NCBI GenBank assembly: GCA_039602395.1
Contig: JBCNJP010000012.1
Span: 26,584,454 to 26,648,453 of the forward strand
DNA length: 64,000 nt
Origin: Deinandra increscens subsp. villosa
Lineage: Eukaryota > Streptophyta > Magnoliopsida > Asterales > Asteraceae
Direction: 5' to 3'
Position numbers and translations under genes: made by a program. The first letter of the stretch is position 1. Each line of letters opens with the position of its first letter. The notes under the pieces are model-generated. The model was not told the DNA's origin, did no database searches, and worked only from the letters and a program-made list of their open reading frames with translations. Below are positions 34,589 to 46,809 of the stretch, in pieces.

Positions 34589-35750
34589 GTGCTCTCTGGA
34601 TCCTCTAAGCATCTCAAAGAATCCTTTTTTAAGCTTCAAAAACTTCATGTATGAATCTGATATTTATTTCATATCTTTTACTTTATGAAGTGGTTACTGA
34701 CTTAGGCATCAAAGGGGTGTTAGCCAAGCTAACACCCACCCCTCACCAAGCCTTGAGTGTTTTGCAGAAGTTCCGAGCATCCCGTCATAAGCTAGAGGCT
34801 GATCACCTCTTCTAAGTCTAAAGCATTCTGAATGCAGTCAAAGGTTTAGGAGGTTTTCACCTTCTCGTTCACTAATAGGAATCGCCCGGAGCGCATGACC
34901 CTCGCCAGGAGCGCACGATGGTGTCCTATGGTTCAAGGTGGTGCGACCAGTCCATCTACGGGTGGCTGATAATTTCATCATTGTTGGCCATATAGTACAT
35001 CTCAAAAACAGGTGGCAGACGTGTCATCCCAAAAAGGTCCAAAGGGTTTTGACATTTTCATGTCAACAAAGGTTTAGGCACCTTCGTGTCTCTCAAGTTT
35101 TAAGGGCTTGACCCCAGTTGGCTTAGAGCCAAGATTTATAAGGCATTTTGTGCCTCAAAGGATTAAGATAGGCTTGACCCCTGTTTGACTCATTCCTAAG
35201 TACTCAAGATTTATTCTCACTTTTATCAGGATTTCACCAAGTCTATCTTAAGGATTCCTTAGGATCCTCAAGGATCTTGACCATCTCAACAGTTGGAAGA
35301 TCCTTGAACTAGTAACATTGGTAATGCAGCTATTACATATTTCTATTACTAACTAAGTATTGGCTAGCATCATGGTTTGTTAATTTTGGCAAGTTTTCTA
35401 AACTTTTCAGTTTTTAAACTAAGTAATACTACTGAGCATCCTACAGGATCATCATTAAACTATTTTCCAGAATTTGCAACATAATCAAAATGCGAACAAC
35501 ACACCATGATGATCAAAATACTACTAGATTATATATATGCAGGAAATTAAAGAAGTTGACCCTGGGCTTCGTCTTGGAACCCAAGATACCCCCACCTGAG
35601 GCCAACCATATTGTTTAAGAAGCTTGGACTTCGCCTTGAAACTCAAGGTCCCTCCATCCAAGCTTCTAAAAGTTAAAGTACTATTGTATCTGTTTCACCA
35701 CAACCATTGTTTAAAAAACATCAACCACTAAACAAAACAACTAAAAAAAT
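34589..35750. other. Spacer between integrase and the antisense gene of F
   Basis: No gene is seen. It holds 'gggcttgacccc'-type repeats (35100-35200) related to the D array in reverse, and many 'aggatcct' words. Confidence 0.55.
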
Positions 35751-35759
35751 GTGGGCTCC

Positions 35760-37455
35760 GACCTAGTCAAGATTGCCTTCATCGCCCACTTTCTCCTCAC
35801 CAGCTGCCACCTCCTTGCCCTTACCCTTGTCCTTCTCACCACCAGCTTCCTTGTCCACCGCCATGACCTCAGGCCCAATCTCCTTAGAAACCTTCCCGGC
35901 AGCCTCTTCCCTCTCAGGCATCAGCCTTTTGAGGCTCACCTCCCAATCCTTAACCGGTCAGCTCTCTAGAGTGAAGCCTTCAGCCTGTGCACTGGTAGCC
36001 ATCTCGATCATGCATTTGAGCACGCTGATGGAAGCTGAGGATTTGGCGTTTTGATCGGCCAGCTTTAGGGCTTCAGCAACAGCAGCCTCTTGCTCCTTGA
36101 GCTACTTCTCATGGTAGCGGTTCTTGCTGGCAGCTATCTTACCCATCTGCTCGATGCGGAGTAAGGCTTTATCAAGTTTAAGCTCAGAGGAATCGAGCTT
36201 CTGCTCAGCTACTTCAAGTTTGCCTTCGAGCTTACTGACCACGTTGCTCAGCCTATCAATACCCTGCATCAAATCAAGGTGGATCAGAATCAACAAGGGG
36301 AGTATTCTATCTCTAATTCTAACATACTTCTCTATCATTTATGAACACTTACAATGTTCACCACAGTTTGCAGAGAGAGCATCTTGTTGGCTGCTGCAAC
36401 AGGAGGAAGGTCGTTGAAACTGTCCAGATTGATGGTGGTGTCTGAAGCTTTGCGCTTCTTAGCGGATGAAGTGTTGGACCGAGTGCTGGGAGGCCGAATT
36501 AGGAGCTGAGAAATCTTGGGGGGCCTTGCTGCTGGTTTCTTTAGTTTTTTCCTTCTTGGCAATTAAAAACTTGAGGTCTTGGAAAGAGAAGTTGGAAGCT
36601 GAACCTGGAGCTTCATCAAAGACAGATAAGAATCAGTTTCATGAGACAGCAAGGTGCGGCTCAAAACGAAACAAAAACAAGTGCCTTCAAGTACCTGCAT
36701 ACATAGTCTTGGATGGGCTTTGAGATTATTGAGATGTAGTCCGAGCACTTGCTACACCTTCATGAATGTAACTTCTTTCAGAGACTGGGATGCTGTAAAG
36801 TTCCTAGAGCTTCTTGGCAGAATCCTGGGAAGGCTTCATTAATGCTTCAAACTTGGGAGATGCAAATACAAGAAATACAAAAGTTAGTGAAACAAGTAAA
36901 GGAACGTGCAGAATCAAAATAGCTCAGGAAACTCTTCCTACCCCTAACGACCCATTGGGTAGGAAAATTCTTGCAACCGGATAGACTTTTCCTTTTGACA
37001 AAGAAAAATTGGCGTCTCCAATCATGATCATTGTGAGAACCCCTGGGAACCATTTGGGCTTCTCCAGTTCTGGTTTTCAGAACGAACCGACTGTTACCAT
37101 GGGTGCCAAGCCGATACACCTTGAAGATTTCAGCAACCCCGATGTTCAAGTCACGGGTTTGGTTTAAATGGTGAAGAGAGAAGAGGATTCGCCAAATCAT
37201 TGGCATGCCGACGAGGAAAGGGTAGTAAAGGAAACAAACCCAGTCGGAAGAAATATGATTGGCTTTCAGACGAGGATCATAAGGGTGGAATTCAGTTCCG
37301 GCAGGGAAGCACGAGGATCGCTGCAACATCTCGATACAACGATCGTCGAATTTGCAGGTCTCCTCCTCCGTTGCCGGAAGAAGGCCCTGATCGGTGAAAC
37401 CCTGAGCCACATTGTCGGAGACAGTGGCACTAGATCGGAGCATCTTCTTGCCCAT
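35760..37455 (-). pseudogene. Antisense gene of element F
   Basis: The start at 37455 (MGKKMLRSSATVS) aligns with D's MAKKNTRSSST. Exon 1 runs to about 36945 with 'WVCFLYYPFLVGM', 'MPMIWRILFSLHHLNQT' and 'RGSHNDHDWRRQFFFVKR' (D: 'RASHNDHDRKKRFFFVKR'). Relative to D it lacks about 24 codons between 'GM' and 'PMIW', an in-frame deletion. Later exons are seen at 36562-36365 ('KKRKASDTTINLDSFNDLP') and 36270-36105 (coiled-coil 'LEGKLEVAEQKLDSSELKLDKAL'). The first intron's acceptor reads gcat instead of gcag, so splicing is probably damaged. Function unknown; antisense placement is a known trait of many Tat elements. Confidence 0.6.
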
Positions 37456-37711
37456 CATTAAAAAATTCAAAAGAAAAGAAGAGGGAACTGACCTGTTAAA
37501 GATCGAAGGAGCTCTAGGGTTTCCGAAAAGAGCTGTGAAGAAATATGAGAAAAGGATAGAGCTTTTAAAGCTGAATATTCCAACGGGAACTTCGCCTGGG
37601 AAGTTGGGCCAAACTAATTTCTCTTGATCATGATTACTTAGCGATAAGATCAGAGTTCAAATTCATGACAGCTGGCTTGCATGCGCCACCTGTCAAGAAT
37701 TTGGGGGCAAT

Positions 37712-38282
37712 TGTTGGTACCGGATTTCGGGATATATCGAGCAGCTCGCAAGCACTTCACTGTAAGGATCCTGAAATTTATTTTTAGGCTAACAATTATC
37801 TCCTCTTTGTTTATTTTTTGCAGATTGTCTCCGATATAATTCATGTGTCCTAAAGACCCGGTCAACTAACAAGAAACGTGGACTAAATGGACCATTAACG
37901 GCTAGTGGGAAGATGTGGAGTTAGTTGCTAGTCTTTAGGGGATTAGTTGCAATGTAATCTTTATATATTGAGCCCTAGGTTTACACACAACACACGAGAC
38001 TTGCTCTCAAAACTCTCTGCAACACTTAGAATTCGAGCTCACTTCATCTATACTTGAACATTTTCTGATTATATAAAAGTTTCAGGCAACAGGCACTTTA
38101 AGCTGGCTCTTGAAGTTTTTTGCTAGGATCCTTGAGGATACTCAGGGATTCCTAGATTTTTCCCTCGTTACATCATCGTGTCAACATCCAAACTTGCATT
38201 TTCCTTACTAAATTCATCAAACACGCTACCTCACTTACAAAGTTTGATCAACTAATTGCTTAGGCAGTTTTTGACCAAAACA
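37712..38282 (+). repeat. 3' LTR of element F
   Basis: It has the same ends and length as the 5' LTR. The purine tract 'aatttgggggcaat' (37698-37711) precedes it. Confidence 0.92.
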
Positions 38283-38287
38283 CAAAC

Positions 38288-39656
38288 CATGCCTATGATT
38301 TGGAGAATTCTGTACTCCCTTGACCAATTGAACCAAACTCGGAACCTGTAAATTGGGATTCCTGAAATTTGTGAAGCCTACCAACTCCGAACCCATGGTT
38401 GCAGCCTGTTTGTTCTGAAGGCTTGCACCTCCACCTCTCAGTTGATTCCCCGAGCTTCCCACAATGATCACGACCGGAAGAAACGTTTCTTCTTTGTTAA
38501 GCGAGACTCGATTCCTAGGGGTATGGAGTTGCCGTTGAAGTGGGTTGATAAGGGTAGGATATTGACTTCTTTTTTGTCACAAGATTCTGAATATATGTTT
38601 AACTTTTTATTGTTTTTTGCAGCACCCAAATTCGAGAATCTCATCAAGGCACAACCGGATCCCAGGAAGCTTGAAGCACTCTACCAGATTCCTGCCACAG
38701 AAAGAGCCCCGATCCTTGAAGCAACTGCCAACAAACATAGCTACTCAGCCAATCACATTCCCAAGATGTCTGGTAAGTTTTTTATGGGATCCTGAGCTGT
38801 ACGCTTATTCGAGCATCCAAAATGTTGACAATCTGTTTTTCTTTACAGCCCCCAAGTCCATCTCTCATTCTCCCTGAATTATCTTAATAGCCTTCTCAAA
38901 GTCAAGAAGGAGCAGTTGGAGCAGCCTGCCACTTCCAAGACGCCTATCAGCCGGCCGAAGGCCTCGGCTTCCAAGAAGCGAAGGTTGTTGAGGCCCCCGT
39001 GTACCTGGAAACTTCTGAGGATCTCGCTCCTTCTGAGGTCAGCAACAAGGTTCTCTCGATGTAGACCATGGTCAACATGGTAAGAAGCTTTAACAAACAT
39101 GTATATTAGTTTCATACCTGTTGCAGCTGCTGATCAGGATTCCTGTTTCCTTGTGTAGGGCATCGAGAAGCTGAGCACCCAAGACATAGACATGGAGAAG
39201 AAGTTGACTGAGGCCAAGGAGAAGATCCGGGCTCAAGCTGACATTGTTAAGGGTAAGACCCTGTTCTATGAGCATAAGCTCGCTGAGCAGCATCTGACCT
39301 TGGAAGCTAAGATGGCCACTAATGCTGAAATAGGCCAACTTTCGGCTGCCCAGAGCATCCTGGAATGCAAAATCCAAATGGCTGGTGAGGCTGAAGCAGC
39401 TGGTTTCAAGGTGCCTGGCTGGGATGTCGCGGGCTAGAAGCTGGTTCTCGAATCGTTGGGAGGAGGTGATGGAGATGTGGCTAGAACAGGGAAGGATAGG
39501 AATGATGGTGGCTCCTCGAAGACGGTTCCAGAATCCCCGGTGGTGATAACAAGGGCTTATGTGCTGGAGCTGGGCGATGGTAAGAAGCCTGAGGAGGTGG
39601 AGAAGCTGGTGGAAGAAGGGAAGGCAATGGGCGATGAGGATAATGCAACGGTCTGA
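38288..39656 (+). pseudogene. Antisense gene of element D, continuation with introns
   Basis: After F the text resumes 'MPMIWRILYSLDQLNQT', matching F's 'MPMIWRILFSLHHLNQT', but in this copy it meets a stop and frameshift near 38350. Plausible introns are 38554-38622 (gtaggat...tttgcag), 38773-38848 (gtaagtt...tttacag) and 39080-39158 (gtaagaa...tgtgtag). The last exon (39159-39656) encodes a charged helix 'EKKLTEAKEKIRAQADI', a likely coiled coil, ending 'EDNATV'. The splice sites all have the plant GT...AG form with U-rich 3' ends. D was broken by F, so this copy is dead. Confidence 0.6.
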
Positions 39657-40894
39657 GCCAATTTTTTAGGTTTTAATGTTTGGTGGTTTTTTTGTGAAAC
39701 AATTTGTAGTTCCTGTAAGAGACAAGTAACAAACAACAAACAATGGTAAGGATCCTGGTGGAGGGATCTTGTATTTTACAAGACGAAACCAGGATTCCTA
39801 AGAACTTTTGACCTTCGAGCTTCCCAAGTGGAGGGATCCTGAAGTTTTCAGGACGAAACTTGGGGATCTCAAAACCCGTTTGCGCATGTTAATAGTATGA
39901 TTATCTTTTGACTTCTCATGTTGTTGTTTAATATTTTGTATATAAGACTCGTTATCAAATTTTATTAAGAGTCTTAAAAAGTACTCATATATACGAAAAC
40001 CATTTTAGACTTAAATGATAAAAATATAAATCACCTGCCCTTCAAGTTCTACCTTAGTCGGCTTCTCAATCCAAGTTGCTGCTTCTTACCTTATCTCATT
40101 CAGGATCCTGACAGGAATCCTGAAGGACAAATTTGCCAGTTTATCTTGATATCCTGCCTTAGGAATCTGAAAAGAGTTTAATAAGGTTCCTGGCTAGGGG
40201 CCAAAGGAAATTTTTTTTGAAGATAAGATAGCAAATTTAGAAATAAGCTGGGGATAAACCCGGGATTCTTGGGACCAAGCCAAATCTGGGGATAAGCCTG
40301 TTTTTCGTGGGACTAAGCCAAAACTGGGGTCAAGCCCTTAAATACTTGGGACTAAGCCAAAACTGGGGTCAAGCCCTTAAATACTTGGGACTAAGCCAAA
40401 ACTGGGTTCAAGCCCTTACGTAAGTGACATGAAAATGCTATAACCTTAGTTAACACGTTTGTGTTAAAAACCTTGAGAATCCTCCCAGCAGCCTACAATG
40501 ACAAGATTGTCAGCCACCCATGGGATGGACTGTCAGACCATCTTGAGCATACTGGTGGAAAATGTGCGCTCCTAGCGAGGGTCGTGCACTACTGGCGATT
40601 ACCCAACTTAGGAGAGGAGTCAGCCTCTCAAACTTTATAAGGTATGCGGGATACCTTAAACGTAGGAGAGGTGGCCAACCTCTAACTGGGGATATACCCA
40701 ATATATTCAGGATTCTCAAATTCTACAAAACAATCAACACTTAGTGAGGGGTGGGTGTTAGCTTAGCTAACACCACTCTGATGCTTAAGTCAGTATCATG
40801 TGACAAAAATAATAAGAATAATATTGAAATTGGATTAGTACACATACCTTACAGCATATGGGAAGTGAGGATCCTTGGGATTCTAATGGGATTC
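39657..40894. other. Spacer between the antisense gene and integrase of D
   Basis: It is noncoding on both strands. It holds a short tandem array at 40280-40418 and repeated 'aggatcctg' and 'ggattcctg' words. It would be the 3' flank of both converging genes. F has the corresponding spacer at 34589-35750. Confidence 0.6.
40280..40418 (+). repeat. 39 bp tandem array in D spacer
   Basis: Two perfect 39 bp units (40318-40356, 40357-40395; 'ccaaaactggggtcaagccc' and on) are flanked by one degenerate unit before (from 40280) and a partial one after. Confidence 0.85.
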
Positions 40895-41990
40895 TCATAT
40901 AAAATAGGCTTTGAGATGGATGGCATTCCAGGCTCTTGGTAGGGGTTCTCCTTCCATGTTTACCAAACGATAGGCCCCTTTTCCTTCTTCAGAATCTATC
41001 AAATATGGACCTTCCCACTTGGGTACCAATTTTCCATCGGCTGGATTGGTAGTATTTTAAGATGCTTTTCTCAGTACTAAGTCTCCCACTTGAAATCTTC
41101 TTAACCTGGTGTTCCTGTTATAAAACTTTGCCACCCTTTGTTGATAGGATGCCATCCGGATTCTGGCCGTATTTCTGAGCTCCTCAACTATTTCGAGATC
41201 CTGAAGCAGATTCTAGCCGTTGGTTTCAGGATCCTGGCAGTTGATCCTAGAAGTGGGTAACACCATTTCTATTAGAATCATTTCCTCAGCGCCAAACACT
41301 AATGAAAACGGGGTTTGGCATGTTGCATTCTTTGGTGTTGTCCTATCTGCCTAAAGAACAAATGGTAGCTCTTCAGCCCATTTGCCTTTCTTGGAGCCCA
41401 ACTTCTTCTTGAGATTGTTGATGATGATCTTATTGCTGGATTCCGCCTGTCCATTGGCTTGAGGATTGACAGGTGTTGATGTAATCATATTTATGCCCCA
41501 GCTTGCACAAAAAATTGTTGTTCTTATGCCGATAAACTGGGAGCCGTTGTCACATATGATTTCTGCCAGAATCCCAAACCTGGTAAGGATGCTTCTCTTG
41601 ATGAAGGATATCACTTCTTTCTCTCTCACTTGCACATAGGCTTCCGCTTCGATCCATTTGGATAAGTAGTCTGTCATTGCAAGCATAAATACTTTTCCTC
41701 CAGGAGCCTTGGGCAGCTTACCTACAATATCCATGCCCCACTTCATGAACGGCCATGGGGATACTATAGGATGCAGACGTTCAGCTGGTTGATGCAGAAT
41801 ATCGTCGTTCCTTTGGCAGGCATTGCATTTTCGTGAAAAGCTCATGGCATCTTTCTTCATAGTAAGCCAGTAATAGCCGAATCTGAGAATCTTGGAGAAG
41901 AGTGCTCTGCCCCTAGTGTGGTTTCAAAAATCTCCACTATCGATGTCTTTAAGCACCTTGAGAGCTTCTGATTTCTCTAGGCACCTTAAA
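40895..41990 (-). pseudogene. pol: Integrase of element D
   Basis: The zinc-binding end is 'KCNACQR' (about 41820). The core has 'WGMDIVGKLP', 'IICDNGSQF' and 'NGQAESSNKIIINNL', giving the D, D, E catalytic set. A stop follows 'ELPFVL' at 41350. The C-terminal part reads 'VGDLVLRKAS' and 'GPYLIDSE' and ends 'WNAIHLKAYFI' at 40895. It inserts element DNA in the nucleus when intact. Compare F, 33590-34588. Confidence 0.83.
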
Positions 41991-42196
41991 TAGACACCCG
42001 CAAGAGATTTTTTATATAATATGTTATCTAAGATGAAATAAGGTGTCACCTTGGCACGAAAAGCCCTAGGATTTTCAGCCTTAGGAATCTCTCTGTCTTT
42101 GAGATACTTTATAATTGGATGGGTCCAGGATTCCTGGGTATCCTTGGGAGTCTCGACGTCTGCTTCTTCATTGTCATCAACTGTGTGAGCTTCCTG

Positions 42197-44045
42197 TTAG
42201 GCTATTGCCAGCGTCAGGATATGCGTTATAGGAATCCTGATATCCTCAGGGATCCTGAGTGATGAAGCCAGGTTTGCTAAAGCATCGGCTTTTGAATTGT
42301 CTTCTCTTGGCACCTGTGAAATGTTAAAACTTTCGAAAAGCAAAGACAATTTCTTAACAATATCAAGATATTTGATTAAATTCTCTCCTCTCACTGCATA
42401 AGAGCCATTAAAGTGGTTAGTCAAAAGATAAGAATCAACAAATACTTGAATACACCGGATGCCCATATCTCTAGCAAATTGCAACCCAGCAATCAAAGCT
42501 TCATATTCAGCTTCGTTGTTGGTAGCCTGGAATTCACAAGATATGGATAGTGGTATTATGTCCCCCTGTGGCGATTTTAGCAGGATGCCCAGCCCTGTTC
42601 CTCTAACATTTGAGGATCCATCAGTGTAAAGGATCCAGTCTTCTTCAAGCTTCTCAAGCTGCTGGACTTCCTTCTCAACTTCTGGTTCTATGTCACTACT
42701 GAAATCAACCACAAAGTCAGCCAAGACTTGGGATTTGATTGCTGTCCTTGGCTCATACTTGATATCATAGGCACTCAACTTGACTACCAATTTAGCCATC
42801 CTACCTGACATCTCTAGCTTCCTGAGAACTGCCTTAATTGGATAGTTAGATCTCACAATTATAGTATGAGTTTCAAAATAATGTCTAAGTTTAGTGGAAG
42901 CCATTATAAGAGCTAGAATTAATTTTTCAAGGTGAGAATACCTGGATTCTGCGTCTAGCAGAGTTTTACTTACGTAATATACTGGATGCTGTTGACCTTG
43001 GTGGTCTTTTACTAAGACTGCACTGACTGAGCTTCCAGATACAGCAAGATATAAATACAGCGGCTCCCCATCTTCTGGTTTCATTAATAATGGGGTTGCC
43101 GACAGGTAATCTTTTAGGCATCTCATAGCTTCTTCGTGCTTCTCAGTCCATTCAAACCTCTTGTTTTTCCTCAGGATATCGTAGAAATCCTTGCTTTTTT
43201 CTAAGGATCTTGAGAGGAACCTGTTGAGTGTTGCGATTCTTCCTATCAACCTTTGCACCTCTTTTACATTTGAAGGTGACTTCAAATTTAAGATTGTTTT
43301 GATCTTCTTGGGGCTTGCTTCGATTCCTATTTCGGTAACCATGTAGCCAAAAAAAATTCCGGCTACACCCCAAAGTGGCACTTGGAGGGATTGAGCTTTA
43401 TGTTATATTGGTCAAGGATGTCAAAGGCAGTTTGGAGATCCTTGACGTGATCTTGTGCCTCCTTGGATTTCACCACCATATCGTCTATGTAGACTTCCAT
43501 CGTGTCCCCCAGTTGCTCTTTAAACATCATATTGACGAGCCTCTGGTAGGTGGCACCTGTATTTCTTAAACCAAAAGGCATAGCATTATAACGATAGATA
43601 CATGTCGGAGTCATAAAAGCTGTATGCTCCTGGTCACATGGTTCCATCTGAATTTGTTGAAAACCTGCTAAGGCATCCATAAAGGTGAGCATCTCATGAC
43701 CAGCCCTGGCATCCACCATTGCATCAATATGGGGAAGTGGGAAAGGATCCTTAGAAAGGCCTTATTCAAGTCCGTGTAATCAACGCAAACTCTCCACTTT
43801 CTGTTCTTCTTCTGGACCACCACCACATTTGCTAGCTACTTGGGATATTTGACTTCTCTGATCATCTTGGTTTTGAGAAGCTTGTCAACTTCCTCCTATA
43901 TGATAATATTCTTTTCGGGAGCGAACTTTCTCCTTTTTTGCTGTATGGGCCTGAAAGAAGGATCTAAACCAAATTTATGAGTAATAACATGTTTAGGGAT
44001 ACCTGTCATGTCCTCATGCTTCCAAGCGAAAGTTGAGGTTCTGGC
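42197..44045 (-). pseudogene. pol: Reverse transcriptase, RNase H and second RNase H of element D
   Basis: RT fingers and palm lie at about 44040-43363, broken by stops near 43840 and 43750, with 'TPTCIYRYNAMPFGLRN' and the catalytic 'VYIDDMVV' (about 43490). A 394-codon frame (43381-42197) then carries the thumb and RT-linked RNase H ('HPVYYVSKTL'). A second RNase H follows with D-E-D-D candidates in 'ILYTDGSSN', 'NNEAEYEALIAG', 'VFVDSYLLT' and 'SKADALANLA'. A second, archaeal-type RNase H is known from the Tat clade and supports that assignment. Confidence 0.85.
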
Positions 44046-44195
44046 CTTCAGAAGCTAAACTAATTCTTGTTCAACATTTGTTGCGATGCCTGTACCTACG
44101 AGCACCTTGATTTCAGGATTCTCAGGGTCTAGAAGGACATCTTTCACATCAAGCTCCATGTCCTCCTGTACTTCAAGTGCTCTTTTCTGTAACTG

Positions 44196-44645
44196 CTATC
44201 CCTTTGTCATCTTGGTGGTGTTCTTCATTGAAGTTGAGTAGCATTTCTTGGCTTCATGTTGATCGCTTTCAATCCTTACAACTCCCCAAGGTGTGGGAAG
44301 CTTGATGCATTGATGATAAGTTGAAGGGACCACTTTCATTTCGTGTATCCATGGCCTGCCAAGAATTATATTACAACAAGAGAGAGAATCTATAACACAA
44401 AATTTTTGCATAGATTTTACTCCCTCTATATATACTGGTAACCTGATAACCCCAACGGTACTTTTAGTTTCACCACTGAATCCAACCAACACTGAGGATC
44501 TGGCAACTATTTCAGTTTCCGGAATCCCCATCTTTTTTAGCACATCAAGACGGATTATGTTTACTGAGCTTCCATTATCAATCAGGATCCTGCGGACAAA
44601 ATGGTTAGCAATATACAAAGTGACCACAAGACTATCATGGTGGGG
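44196..44645 (-). pseudogene. pol: Aspartic protease of element D
   Basis: One open frame has 'RRILIDNGSSVNII' (the active-site block, with N in the usual T/S place as in F), 'SVLVGFSGE' and 'CCNIILGRPWIHE', the usual C-terminal block of a Ty3-type retroviral-like protease. The same sequence order is seen in F at 30791-31192. The upstream link to gag is frameshifted. Confidence 0.8.
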
Positions 44646-44828
44646 ATCCTGGACATGAGAACGGTCACTCTCATCAAAGGATATCAGTTTGTCTTGAGTT
44701 AGGGTGGATGTCCAAACAGGTTTGTCACCCTGTTCAGATTTAGATTCCTTAGCATGTTTCTTGGCTGAGGAATATGAAGTGCCGCGAATGTCTGAGCCTC
44801 CTGATATGAAGTTGATTATCTGAGCATT

Positions 44829-46726
44829 CTAAGGCGGAGAAGCTGCTCTCTGAGGTACCTTGTTGGCTTCCTGAGTTTTGATCTTCTTTATGCCTATCAA
44901 CTCTTTAAGATGCCCCTTACTGAGTAGATAGTTGATTTCCTTCCGAAGTGCTATGCATACATCTGTTAGGTGGCCAAAGTCTTCGTTGAAGGCGCACCAC
45001 TTGGTTTTGTCTTTCCAGGATCCCTGCTTATCATTTTCTCTAGGCCATCTTGCCTTTTCACCGAGATCATGCATTGCACACATTAAGCCACCAATATCAA
45101 CAGCGAAACAATACTCAGATACCTTAGGATACTCCTCATTGTCATCTTCTTGCTCCACAGCATTGACTTTGTGATTATCTGGTTTGGAGTATGGACGGGA
45201 TCTATACGGCTTCCCGGGGATTCCGACTTCTTAGTGTTGGGATCATATTTAGGAATATCCAGCCTTTTGTGGATCTTCTTGTCGTCTTCCAGACGGATGA
45301 ATCTCAAGGCTCTGCTGCGTACTTCGTCAAGATTCCTGCAAGGTGTCATGATAAGGTCATCATAAAAACGGGAATCCTTAGAGAGCCACGTTTTAAAGGC
45401 TTATACGGCTGCTGCCATATCCAGATGGGGAATCTCGAGAGATTCTCGTCTGAATCTAGCGATGTATTCTCTGAGCTGCTCATCTAGCTTCTTAATTACT
45501 CGATATAGGTCGCCTGTGAGCTTCTCAAAGGTTCTGCTGCAAGAAAATTGATTGTTTAATAGGTTAACTAGATGTGAAAAATGATGTAATGGTATTAGGA
45601 GGGATGCTCAGTAGCCATTTCATGGCTGGTCCTGTTAAGGTTGAACCAAAGCCTTTGCACAGACAGGCTTCCTTGATTTCTACTGGAATGGGGTTGATCT
45701 ACATGTGCTCTTCAGGATCCGTGGTTCCATCATAAAGTTTCATGCTTGCAGTCTGGAAACGTTTCAGGATCTCAACTTGAGAAATCGGCCAAGTGAACCA
45801 GGAAATCTTGTGGCTTTCCAAAGGGACCTCAGGAATAGGCTTCAGGATTCCTGGAACACTTGAGATCATCTCTTTCATCTTCTGGAACTCCCTGGCGATA
45901 CTTGGGTGAATGCCTGCATCATAAGGAGCACCCTGGTTAAAAGCTATAGGAACCGAAATGGACAAATTACCTGGACCAGGATTCTAGACTGGGATCCTGG
46001 GGTCATATCCATAATTTATTGGGATGCTCAGCTCCGTAATGGCTGCAGTTTGCATGGGAACGGAGTCAACATCATGCACTTCTGAGGAGCTAGTCCTGAA
46101 GGCTCCTGCAGAAACAGAAGGGTTAGAATGTTGATATCCCTAGGAGTTCTAGCCTGGGTTCCCAGCAGAAAAAGGATATGCTTGAGATGGTGCAGCCAAG
46201 GATCCAAATGATAATGGAGTCCAAGGATCTTTGGAGCGTGGCTGCAAGGATTCTGGCGGGATGGCTCCTGAGAATCCAGCAGTACTCCTTACATATTCAG
46301 CGGCCTGGGGAAGTCATCGTAGGGGCTGTAGTGAAGCCTACTGCCGATTTGTAATTGTAGCAAGTCGGATCTGAGGATCCTGAGGCATTGAAGTCAAGGT
46401 GCCTGGGAAATAGAGGACTTTGCTCCTCCACCGGTTTCTTAGACTTCTTAAGCTCCTCAATTTCCTTCATCACCGTTTGATTAGTATTTTCTTGTTGATC
46501 CATCTGATTTTTCACCTGCTTAATCAAAGAAAACAAATCTTTGTTAGTAATAACAGGATCAACAGATTGAACCTGGGATCCCGTGAATAAAGATAATCAG
46601 TTTTTCTTGGTTGTTCATCCACTTTCTTCTGTCGATCATTGGTCTTCTTCTGGCTTCCTGGAGCAGAAGAAGAGGAGGGATTGAGGATGACACAGAGGCC
46701 GAAACAGACTTTTGTTTAGTCGACAT
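44829..46726 (-). pseudogene. gag: Tat gag of element D
   Basis: The start at 46726 (MSTKQKSVSAS) parallels the F start. Then come a lysine/glutamate-rich coiled segment 'MKEIEELKKSKK' (about 46470), the IAREFQ region (about 45900), 'KLYDGTTDPEEH' (about 45705) and, after a stop, capsid-like text with 'RALRFIRLEDDKK' (about 45290). The C-terminal part has a C-X7-H-X4-C knuckle-like motif (WCAFNEDFGHLTDVC, about 44990). Reading shifts frame at several points. Gag packages element RNA in the cytoplasm; this copy is broken. Confidence 0.8.
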
Positions 46727-46788
46727 TTTTGGATTGGAGATCAAATGGGGTGAATGAAATTGGAATTTTGTAGGATGTAGCACCACTT

Positions 46789-46808
46789 GCTCCACGGTGG
46801 GCGCCAAA
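46789..46808 (-). promoter_or_regulatory. Primer-binding site of element D
   Basis: The minus strand reads tttggcgcccaccgtggagc one base inside the 5' LTR. It is the same site as in F and I. Confidence 0.8.
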
Positions 46809-46809
46809 C

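Larger units (their letters stand above)
27970..38282 (+). mobile_element. Element F: Tat-type Ty3 retrotransposon with antisense gene
   Basis: The perfect duplication CAAAC (27965-27969, 38283-38287) flanks it. Both LTRs are 571 bp (27970-28540, 37712-38282) and differ at a few percent of positions by eye. Internal order: primer site, gag, protease, RT, RNase H, second RNase H, integrase (plus strand, to 34588), spacer, then an antisense gene (minus, 37455 to about 35760), purine tract and 3' LTR. It is close kin to D and is inserted in D's antisense gene. Pol is nearly intact apart from a few stops and frameshifts. Confidence 0.93.

Noticed and set aside
40280..40418. CRISPR-like array
   Set aside because: The units are directly adjacent with no spacers, and this is plant retrotransposon DNA.
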